The notes beneath the pieces are model-generated. The model did no database searches, was not told the DNA's origin, and saw nothing but the letters and a program-made list of their open reading frames with translations. This document shows, piece by piece, positions 55,216 to 64,000 of a stretch of DNA of 64,000 bases (positions are counted from its first letter, which is position 1; each line of letters begins with the position of its first letter). The stretch is taken from contig CM031556.1 in NCBI GenBank assembly GCA_018466975.1, positions 3,658,001 to 3,722,000 of the forward strand. Direction: 5' to 3'. Origin of the DNA: Sparassis latifolia. Taxonomy: Eukaryota > Basidiomycota > Agaricomycetes > Polyporales > Sparassidaceae. Made by a program: the position numbers and the translations under genes.

Positions 55216-57937
55216 ATGCCCTACTCCACGCCCCACGACCACAGCCCGTCCTCCTCGCCCCCGCGCCATCTCTTCCAGCACAGGCGGACTCGCTCCAGCG
55301 GCGCATTCTCCGACGAGCGAGGTCCTGGCGCATTCGTCTCGCTGGGCTCTCTCCCGCGCTCGCACAAACGCGCCGTCTTCCACATCAACGTCCCCGACGA
55401 CGACCTCGACGACAGACCTCGTTCTGCCCTCTCCCCGCGCAGCTCTCTCCGTCTCTCCATGAACGCGGGCACGTTCTCCCCCTCCATCGAACCACCGCCC
55501 CGCATCGATATCCCCCCGCCCGCACCCACCTCTGTCCCTTTCCCACGTCCTCTCCGCTCTCCCCTACTGACCGCAATTCCCCATTCATCCCCTCCTCCTC
55601 TACTTCCCGCACCTCTCTTCCCCGCACCCCTTCCACTCCCGTCATCCTCTCCAACGGCAAGCCTCTCAAGCCCTCTCTCAAGTCGTCCTCCTCCTCCCCC
55701 AACATCCAGGGCCTCGCCCCCCACCGCGCCCACTTCCGCGCCCAGTCTGCCCCGAGCACCCCGTCGGCCCCAAGAACGTCCACTTCGCTGAAAACGACGA
55801 GGGCCTCGCGACCGTCCGCGTCTTCTCCCGCTCCGGCAAGCCCGCCAGTCTCTCCGTTCCCCCAGGCGAGGAAACAGAGACCGAGACAGAGGCCGAGTCT
55901 TCCGCCCAGCCCTCCTCCTCCTTCCCCTTCCCCTCCCTCTCCTCCTCCGAGCCCGTCATCTACGAGATCGACTCCGCCGTGCAGCGCACGTCCCCCGTGC
56001 CCGCCCCCAGCCCGTCCCCCTACGCGAACGTGCACCTCGAGACCCTCGCTCTCCCCCGCACCCACCCACCGGCCCTCCGCGGCACCGTCCTCGTCCGCAA
56101 CATCGCCTTTCAGAAGGCCGTCGCCGTCCGCTTCACCCTCGACGACTGGCAGACGACCAGCGAGGTCCTCTGCAGGCACGTCGTCTCCCTCCCCAGCCTC
56201 CCCCCGCCCTTCCCCCACCCGAGGACCCTCGGCGACGTCGCGGGCAGCATCGCCTCCGGCAGCAGCCCAGAGAAGGAGGAGCAGCAGCTCGTCCCGACAT
56301 GGGACAGATTCAGGTGCGTGCCGCGCGGTTCCCTGCTAATAATATCCTGATGAGTTTCGTTGCAGCTTCGTCATCCGCCTCGAGGACTACGCCTACAAGC
56401 TCGGCGAGCGCACGCTCTTCCTCGCCGCGCGCTACAACCCCGGCTCCGGCGGCGAGTGGTGGGACAACAACGCCGGCGCGAACTTCCGCGTCGCCTTCCG
56501 CCGCGCCCCCGCGCCGTCCTCGTCCGCGCGCACGTTCGAGGATCCCTCGGGCTCGCGGGCATGGGCCTCGGCATGGGGCTCGCCATGTCGCCCCCGCCAC
56601 CCCACGCGCCGTCCGCCCACGCGCACGCCTCTTCCAGCCAAGCGCACGCGTCGCCCACCCACGCGCAGCAGCGCACCTTCAGCCCGCCCAGCACGCTCCG
56701 CGCGACGCCCCCACCGGCGACCCGGGCCCCGTCGGGGCTCACCCTCACGCGCCCCGCGGCGCCGCTCGCGCTCGCGCGCTCGCACTCGTCGCCGTTCCCC
56801 GCGGCGACCTCGCCGCCGCCGCCGCCGCGCGTCGTGCAGCCCGAGGCGTCGCACCCGTCCTCGCCTGTGCTGCGGTTCGTCGCGAAGCGGCTGAGCTTGT
56901 CGAATTATGCTGCGCCGGCGCCTGTGACTGTCATCCACGACGCGGAGCCGCAGGAGCAGGAGCAGGAGCAGGAGCGGGAAGGAGAGGGAGCAGGGGGCGA
57001 AGATCGCGTTTGCGGGTGTGGATGGGGAGATGGTCACGCCGCCGTTGACGCCGCCTGGGAGCGTGCGGGTGCGGCGCAAGGCGCTCGTCCCGCCTGCGAG
57101 TGAGGTGCAGCGGGAGCCGGGAGCCAAAGAAGGAGACGTCGCCTCCGCGCGAGCTTTCGCCGCTGGAGTTGCCGGCTGCGGCTTTGACTGTGTCGCCCGA
57201 GGGCTCGGGTTCGGAGGAGGACAAGGCGGCGGGGGAGGGTGCGAGTGCGAAGAAGACTGCGAGTGAGAATGAGAAGCCGGGGATGGAGATGGGGATGCTG
57301 AGCCCGCCGAGCTCGCCTGTGCGCGGCCTGGGGCTGCAGATCGAAGAGCACGAGCAGGAGCAGGGGGAGCGTGGGCATGAAGAGATATTTGGAGAGGTCG
57401 ACGGTGTTGTGGGCGTGCGTGGAGCGGAGCTCGAGGGTGGACGCTACGAACATGAGGATGCGGAAGAGCGTGACCGCGACACGAGCACCAGGCGCGCGAT
57501 GGCGGGCACCTGGACGATGACTTTGTCGAGCACGAAGAGCACGAAGAAGAGGAGCACATACCGGACGCCGACCGCGACTACGCCCACGCAACGGCCGCCC
57601 CCGCGCCCCCCTCGCCCTTCCAGTCCGACTCGTCCTACGCCGCGCTCATCCGGCAGTGGTGCTTCGGCGGCGCGTCGCTCTCGCCCGCGCCGTCCCCGGC
57701 CGCGGCGACGCCCCCGCCGAACGGCAACGGCGTGCTGTACGGCGCGCGCGCCTTTGGGTACCCCTCCTCGGTGGGGTTTGGCTTCCCGGCGGTCCCGGAC
57801 GCGGGCATGGTTGGCGGTGAGTGCCCTCCTCCCCTCCCCCGTCCTCCGTGTTGGAGGAGTGAGCCGGGCCCCCGGGGTGGGGGCCGTGTGCGCAGTGTGC
57901 TGATCTCCGCTTGCTTTTTGCAGCGCACATGCGGTGA
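55216..57937 (+). CDS. CBM21 glycogen-targeting subunit of protein phosphatase 1, with multiple frame breaks
   Basis: Gac1/PTG-type scaffold expected to bring type 1 phosphatase to glycogen and so activate glycogen synthase. It begins MPYSTPHDHSPSSSPPRHLF, then FSDERGPGAFVSLGSLPR. PSTPVILSNGKPLKPSLKSS leads to the phosphatase-docking region KNVHFAENDEGLATVRVF. The CBM21 domain follows across an intron (GTGCGT..GTTGCAG at about 56313-56365): LRGTVLVRNIAFQKAVAVRF, WDRF | SFVIRLEDYAYKLGERTLF, and YNPGSGGEWWDNNAGANFRV. Later parts read KIAFAGVDGEMVTPPLTPP, ETSPPRELSPLE and FQSDSSYAALIRQWCFGGAS, ending VGAHMR at 57937. These pieces lie in different frames. Shifts are needed near 55542-55544, 56542-56546, 56991-56996, about 57118 and about 57450-57490. 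The first four coincide with C or G runs that would each need one extra base. Miscalled homopolymers are the simplest reading; pseudogenisation is the alternative. Confidence 0.75.
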
Positions 57938-60900
57938 ACGCCCCCCCCCCCTCTGAGCGCGAGCGCCGGCGCGGGTGCACGTAGTAGTCGAGTCCACGAT
58001 CACGAAAAGCGATGAAGTTCACGAAGGATATACGCCCATCTCGATGTTGTGTTATACTATATGAATGCTTGTTTCCGGTGCTGCCGCCGCCGCTTGCTGT
58101 TTGCTGTGAACGCAGAAGCGGCCGCGCGTCCTGTCTTTGCTCGACCTCCTTCCTTTTCTGCGCGCCCTCCCGACGCGCGTGACCCACCCCCCCGGTCCCC
58201 GGTGTGCGAGATCCGTCCGAGGGCGACACGGAGCGCCTGCGCTGTGGTGCCGCTTTTGGGCCTGCGGATGGCGGGCGTGGGCTGCGTTTTAGCGATGTAC
58301 GTACCGTCGTTTATCGCCGTGCGCCTGCTGGCCGTGATGCTCATATCTGTCTGTGATGCCCGTAGGACGTCTCTTGTCGCGCGCGTTTGACCCACCACCA
58401 CACTTTGCTTGGATACGCGAATTGGTCGTCTTTCTTACCCGTCTCCCTCTTCCTCCTTCTACTCCTCCTCGTCGTCGCGCGGAGGATGACGCCTCCGCAG
58501 AAAAGGACCCGCGGTCCACAAAATGTAGATGCTCCCGTCCACCCCCCGCTCCTCTCTCACTCGTTCGACTTCGTGTGCGTGTATCCTCGTGGGCTTGACG
58601 GTTCGACGTGTGCGCGCGCCCGGCTCGGTTACGATACTGTCTCGCTCGTCCGTATATCTCTCTATCCGTCGCCCCGTTGCCGGGGTGATGTCTTCTTATA
58701 TCTCATCGTCTCGCCGTCCCGTCACATGTCATATCTCTCGCCTCCGCCGCTGTGGTCTGTGCCCGCAGCTGGTGTACGATAATGTGTTTTGTGCTCGTCG
58801 CTTCTTTTTTTTTCGTCTCATCTCGTCTTGTCTTGTCATATGTACTACTACGCAAGCACCTCCCTCTATCGATTCGATATCTACCCGTCCCCCATCTTAC
58901 ACCATTTACCGACTCGTGTGCACTCCATTTCCGTTTCCCGTTTATCCTTTCTGCAATTTGGTGCCGTTGCTCTTTTTTGTGTACTACTACTTACTACTAC
59001 CCGTCTATGCGGTTCAACACACAGGACGGACAGTTCTTCCTGCGCCCACCCACAGAATACGTATCGCCGCTCCGTCTCGCGTCTTATATACACGATATAC
59101 ATAGTACATCTGCTCGGTTTTTTTATCGATATCTCTGCGTTTCTTGCTTGCAGCTTTTACCTACACACGGGTGTATTATACACGACGTACACATGCGCGG
59201 CACGTAAAACACGTATTTATTCGTAACCCGCCCCACGGTGGGCGGGGGCACATCCACCTATCTATCTGTCTGTTTAAGCTATGCGTGATTCGGATTCTTC
59301 GAGTTCGACTTCTGTGGGTACGAACGGAGGGTGGCGCGAATGGAATGCGAATAGCCTCTCTCTGGCTTCGTACGCATGCACGGCACGTAACACGTATTTA
59401 TTTGTACCCGCCCCATGGCGGGCGGGGGCATACCACCTATCTATCTATCTGTCTGCCTAAGTTACTACGCGTGATTCAGACTTGTGAGTTGCCATCTTCG
59501 AGTTCGCCTTCCATGGGTGCGAACGGAAGGTGGCGCGAATGGAATGCGAATAGCCTCAAGAGTCTGGCTTCGAACGAACTCGCTTCTCGTTTTAGCGCGG
59601 AGGCCACCCAAGGTCCTCCTCCTCTTCTGTGCGGCTCGCCGTGGGCCGTCGCCGACTTCGCAATCGCTTTACGTCTTGCGTCTGCGCTGGTATCCTTCAC
59701 GTTCTCCGACTCTCGCACGCGAGGGCACGCGATCATATACATGGTACACTCTCCATCGATATCTGTCAGACCTCGAGTGGAGCACAGGCTGAAGATGATC
59801 ACTCGCGTGTGCATCATACGATCGTCATGGGCCCGGGACGTACATGGTACAGCTGCTACCCAAGCGTACCAAGTCCGCCGCGGGACGGGGCTTCGCGAAG
59901 GCGGAGACGGTCAACTGACGGTGCGTGCGCGCACACAGTGGGAACGCGCGCCGTTTAGGCGATTTGAGAACGCTGGCAAGCGCAGAGTTGGTGGGATAGA
60001 CTGGGGGTCACGCGGCGCGGTTGCTGCTGCTACGTGCTTATCTCTGCGTTGCGTTGCGTTCTTCGGACAAGCTTTGCATTTGATCGATGAAGACTCGGAT
60101 TGGCCGCAAGAGGTAGTCCTCATCGACTGGCTTTGAACTCCAGTTGTGGACGACTCGGCGGCGGGGCTGCGGCCGACCATGACTGTGCGGTGTGTCCACA
60201 TCCGCGAAGTCCACCACGATCGAGAGGCGCGGAGGCGTGCGTCAATTTGGAAATCGGCTCGGGCAGGGCAGGGAACACACCCGGGGCCACATCTACAGTT
60301 CCAGAGGTTGCGCGCAGCTGCTAGATAAGCTGCGTTTACGGCAAGGTGAAATCGCGCACATCGCACCTGGATGATATGACGAAAGATGGCGATGACGGGT
60401 CGACGGGCGTTTCGTGGGTCGGTCCCGAGGGCGCGCCCTGCATGAAGAACGATTTACCACACGACTGGCAGCTGGCGCGCGCGCCTTGGAGCCCCACAGC
60501 GATCGCTCCACACCGCCCTCGTGGGGCAAGGTGAAAGCCTGGGATACGGAGGCGGTGGCAATCATGGCGCCGATTGAGAGCTGGTTCGTGACCAAAAATT
60601 CGGGGGCCCTTTATTGTGCCGTGGCTGGCGTCGATAAGAAGCACCAGTGACAGCGAGGCAGAAACACCCGGCGTCCGGGAAACGCTTGGTGGAACGCGTA
60701 GTGCTTGGAGCGCAGACTTCCCGACCGCCTTCCACCTTTCAAGTCTGGAATATTTGCTGTGAAATACTTGGCGAATGCGACGGTGGTGGGAAACCTATAG
60801 GTAATATAGTGCTGGCGACTAGGCCAGAATGATCAGGAGGGTAGGAAGCGCGGTCACCAGTGGCGGGCATTGTGCGGACGAATTCATTCTGGACAGAACG

Positions 60901-62820
60901 TTGCTCAGTAAGGCCAGAGCATAAGGGTGAAATTCGCACTGGGTTCACCCTTGTCGCGCTAGTAGTCTGGTCATACAATTAGTCGGGCGACTTGACTTGA
61001 CTCTCGGCCGAGGAGCAGCAGCACTCCCGCTGACACAGGCCGCAGTCAACAGACGACAACAGAGATCTGGTAAGGATCGAGGTTCTGCGGACGAAGGATC
61101 GACATAGAGGCCTAATTTGGCTAGGCCGCTAAGCCAGATCAATTGCTAGATCTGCAACTTTGCGGTTTTCATTTTCCAGCACGCACTTGGATACATGAAT
61201 TTGCAAAGCTTGATGGTCCGCAGCTCGTGGGACCGATGGACGCGTTTTCCAGCGCCGAGACGATCACGCATGGTGACGGAAAAAAACAATTCCTGCCAAG
61301 GGAATTTAGGCAACTTCGAGAGAAATAGTATGGGATTGGAATCAGACAGACTGGTTTCTTGCTGAAGAGGGATTGGAGTGGGCTTTCATGGCTGTATGAT
61401 GCGTCACAACGAGCGCATAGGTCACGACCATTCTATCGCTGACTTGACAACATTGCGAGCGAACGCGTTGCAACGCAGATGGTATTTACGATCCCGAACT
61501 GCCCCGGAAAGCATTTAAATATCCTTGCCGAGACCCAATCGAACGAAAGCGAACATACCGCACGAGAACTTTCTCCACTCTTCGCTCCTTCCACAGAGAA
61601 CGCTCAAAGATACAGTTGTAGCCTAGTGGGATCGAGCCATGTATGTGGTCGGAAGAAAATCTAGTGCTAGCACTGTAATGCTAGTACGCTCAATCTCTCG
61701 TGAAGATTTGCAAAATTGAAGGGAAGACAAAAGGAACTTACCGGATACCACCGATCTCTCAAGCTCAGGATAGAAGATGATCTTGTACGCGGTCCGAAAT
61801 TTTCAGCCCGGCAATTCGGAGGGACAACTGAAGAAAGTACAATATGACTGGGCCATGATCGCAAAATTTTCCCTTCAGGCGTCTGTATCGATCTGAAGTC
61901 AAATGACAATCACCAACACCGCATAGTATACAAGACTTTTAGAAGCACACCTAAATGCAATGCTGAGTGTGACCAAGGAATGATTTCTTGACGCGCAAAC
62001 ATATCACATCGCACCAGTGCCTTAAGGGCAGTTTTTCCTTCCGATGGACTTGAGGGAAAATTTTTAGTTGCATTCAATCCTGGCGACTGATGATCTTATG
62101 CCCTTCCTCGCTAGAAAAAAAGACACAATCCAAATGGGATAGGCACAGCGATCTTGAACGAAGTAGCAGGAAATTGCGAGCGTAGTGAGGAGATATGTAC
62201 ATCCGACAGGGTCTTAAGTTTTACTCTCCCGTCTGTGATCATCCCGAAATCAGTCAGTTACTGGTAGCGAGAGATAGCATAGCGACAGTACCTTCAGCCT
62301 TTGAGGGCTTGTTCTGTCGATGGAAATGTCTCTTGAAGCACGACGCGGCTGAAATGACAGTGGATATTGATCAGAGGCATCTAATCCTGTACGTGGCTTC
62401 ACTTAGTGGACTGTATGTGACAAAGTTGATGAGTTCGGTTTTGACCAATAATGCTTCGACCACGTCAGGACTCGCCGATTTGCCAGGTGCAGCTTCTTCA
62501 ATCAGCAGTACGACCAAAATACTGCCAAAGTAGCTACAAGGCAAGTTTTGTAAATGCATTGCTATAGCCCAACCAGTGTAGTTACCCGCGGCGAGGTTTA
62601 CACCTGATGATGGTTTCAGTCCTGCAACGAAATTCGAAACGTAAATGACGGGAAGCACAACCTACCTCTATCAACCGCTTACGCTGGCTCTGCTCACTTC
62701 CAACTACCGCACAGTTACAGCATTTCACAACAGAGTTCTGAGAATGTAGCTTGGACGAATGGGTGGGCACTAGTAAGCTTCAACCAGTATTGTTTACGCC
62801 AGTGGGCGTCTATGGGCGTT
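57938..62820. other. Long region without a supported gene
   Basis: 57.95-59.15 kb is C/T-rich, probably the 3' flank of the CBM21 gene. 59192-59557 holds a two-unit tandem duplication. 60923-60952 has a hairpin (AAGGGTGAA / TTCACCCTT, 12-nt loop). 60.6-62.8 kb is AT-richer with only short frames on both strands. No transposon proteins or RNA genes were recognised. Confidence 0.45.
59192..59557. repeat. Two-unit tandem duplication, about 183-bp period
   Basis: Units 59192-59358 and 59375-59557 share CGGCACGTAA, CCCGCCCC(A)-GGCGGGGGC hairpin-like cores, CTATCTATCTGTCTG and GGTGGCGCGAATGGAATGCG, with scattered differences. Non-coding. Confidence 0.88.
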
Positions 62821-62837
62821 TAGGGAAACACGACGAT

Positions 62838-62912
62838 CACGTGGGAAAGTTTAGCGGGGCCACGTGAGGACGCGACGCGACGCGCCGCACTGGCGTGACC
62901 GACGCGACGCGT
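62838..62912 (+). promoter_or_regulatory. E-box and ACGCG cluster upstream of the homeobox gene
   Basis: CACGTG at 62838-62843 and 62861-62866, then GACGCGACGCG repeats (62869-62882) and ACGCGT at 62907-62912, about 130-210 bp before the ATG at 63045. These are recognisable bHLH-type and MBF-type sites; regulation is inferred. Confidence 0.5.
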
Positions 62913-63044
62913 TTGTTGTAGAACACGCATTTCCTTGTACGTACGCGCAGGTTCGTCCTTCATAAATCAACACGCGCTTCTGTCTTCTCCGTCTTCCGCT
63001 CTTCATCCTCCCCACCTTCTGTCGAGACCTCCCGTCGACACCGA

Positions 63045-64000
63045 CATGTCCTCCCGCGCCCAACCTCTCTGTCGCAGCTCTTCTGCGTCCAGCATCGCAT
63101 CTGATGAGACGACCCAAAGCTGCGATACCGTCGGCACCAGTGTCTCCTCCCAGAACAATGCGGACGTCATTCGTCGTACACGAAAGAGGTTCACGAACGT
63201 CCAGCTCATGATGCTCGAGCATCTCTACCACGAGACCTCCCACCCGACGAGAGAACAGCGCGAAGGTTTGGCAAGATCAGCAGAACTGTGAGGTGCTCCT
63301 CTGGATGTATCATGACGGGTCTCTCTTCGCTATTGTTTTTCCTTGCTCTATTGTTCCCCTTGTCACACAACGAGCAAACTAACGACGCCTTCCAGGGAAA
63401 CGCGCTCCGTCACGGTCTGGTTCCAGAACAAACGTCAAACCGAACGTCGCGTCGCGCTCCACAATGCGACAACTGGTGCCCCACAGTCCGCTCTCTACTC
63501 CACCCCCTCAGACTCCACCAAGCACCCACGTCCAGCCCGACGCGCCTCGACCGACAAGCACACCCACACACAGCGTCCCCTTCTCGCCGGCCACCTCTCC
63601 CTCGACCGCGTCGCCGCGCGCTCCGAGCGTCCGTCAGCACCGTACCCCTCCCGCACGCCTTCTCCGCTCAGCACCTTCTCCCCAGCACCCACTGTCCCCA
63701 CGACTCCCCCAAAACGCTCTGCCTCGCTCTGGGAGATGCTGCCGTCGTCGCCTATGGTGTCCCCTTCTGCGTTGGACCCCAAGGCGGAGCGCACCCTCGT
63801 CGACTTTGGCCGCCGCCGTCTCCACGGCATGCGCACGCTCGAGTGGGCATGCGCCGCGGCTCGTGTGGAGGGCCGTGTGGAAAAGGAGCCCGTGCAGGAG
63901 CAGGAGTCGGCAGAGCGCGAACCGTCCGAGGACGACATGGTGCTGGACCTCGGCGAGGAGGACGTGCACGAGGCAGTGGCCCCGAAGACTACCGTGTCGT
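63045..64000 (+). CDS. Homeodomain transcription factor (C-terminus beyond window)
   Basis: The start MSSRAQPLCRSSSASSIASD at 63045 is followed by a homeodomain (about residues 43-100). It reads RRTRKRFTNVQLMMLEHLY ... THPTREQR-like SHPTREQREGLARSAEL, then, after an intron (GTGAGG..TTCCAG at about 63290-63395), ETRSVTVWFQNKRQTERR. Helix 3 keeps the DNA-contact residues of WFQNKR. A long Ser/Pro-rich region with WEMLPSSPMVSPSALD and an acidic end follow. The frame is open to the last base. Such proteins act as developmental or mating-type-related regulators in basidiomycetes, but this one has no mating-locus partner gene in view. Confidence 0.88.

Noticed and set aside
54550..55383. 277-codon minus frame upstream of the CBM21 gene, and similar minus frames at 55385-56218 and 56432-57559
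   Set aside because: They mirror the CBM21 gene or its GC-rich leader on the opposite strand and consist of Arg/Gly/Pro-rich low complexity.
59144..60136. 330-codon plus-strand open frame
   Set aside because: It has no ATG at the frame start and runs straight through the non-coding tandem duplication at 59192-59557. Composition is Arg/His/Ser-rich as in shadow frames.

Overview
The window is nuclear DNA of a filamentous basidiomycete, most likely an agaricomycete. Genes are dense and interrupted by many short introns (about 45-75 nt) with GT..AG borders. The recognisable families are fungal: alpha-ketoglutarate-dependent xanthine dioxygenase, a CBM21 phosphatase-1 targeting subunit, Crypton-type recombinase with a GCR1_C domain, and basidiomycete homeodomain and C2H2 regulators. 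The window cuts two genes: a GH47 mannosidase at the left edge (its C-terminus lies outside) and a homeobox gene at the right edge.

Layout. 1-2634 (-) ER/Golgi-type GH47 alpha-mannosidase. 4530-5681 (-) C2H2 factor. 6159-6620 (+) small zinc-finger-like ORF. About 6.6-8.6 kb (-) a doubtful multi-exon gene. 8.8-13.2 kb has no gene I can support. 13209-14873 (+) a second C2H2 factor, paralogous to the first. 15964-16581 (-) centrin and 16778-18257 (+) xanthine dioxygenase share a 196-bp divergent promoter. 18783-20900 (-) a CCT4 chaperonin locus carrying disabling lesions. 21255-23246 (+) a TRF4-type non-canonical poly(A) polymerase with one frame break. 23933-25460 (+) a secreted His-rich repeat protein, followed by 25671-27816 (-) a secreted GH20 hexosaminidase. 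28.4-34.6 kb is a mobile segment: a Crypton tyrosine recombinase (29882-33257, -) bracketed by two inverted-arm sites, with a MITE nested in it. 35649-36623 (-) an unknown gene. 37279-37927 a 649-bp inverted-repeat element with a perfect 8-bp target duplication. 38.5-40.5 kb is a rearranged copy of the 23.1-25.6 kb block with a second His-rich/repeat protein. 40892-41737 (-) RPS9 and 41989-42664 (+) RPL21 are divergent. 43062-44241 (+) an SCI1-like nuclear protein. 44517-46471 (-) a type II membrane O-fucosyltransferase-like protein. 46.5-55.2 kb is gene-poor. 55216-57937 (+) a GC-rich CBM21/PP1-targeting protein with several frame breaks. 63045-64000 (+) homeobox factor.

The housekeeping genes (RPS9, RPL21, centrin, xanthine dioxygenase, GH20) read cleanly through conserved introns, so base quality is good there. 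The breaks in CCT4, TRF4 and the CBM21 gene therefore need separate explanations: sequence decay for CCT4, possibly homopolymer miscalls for the others. The most novel item is the Crypton segment, whose two edges carry GGTCACCG-type inverted arms around a 6-bp centre, the architecture of tyrosine-recombinase core sites. Next is the 15-kb-spaced duplication of a secreted repeat-protein gene in which ends, introns and promoter are conserved but the repeat domain has been replaced.
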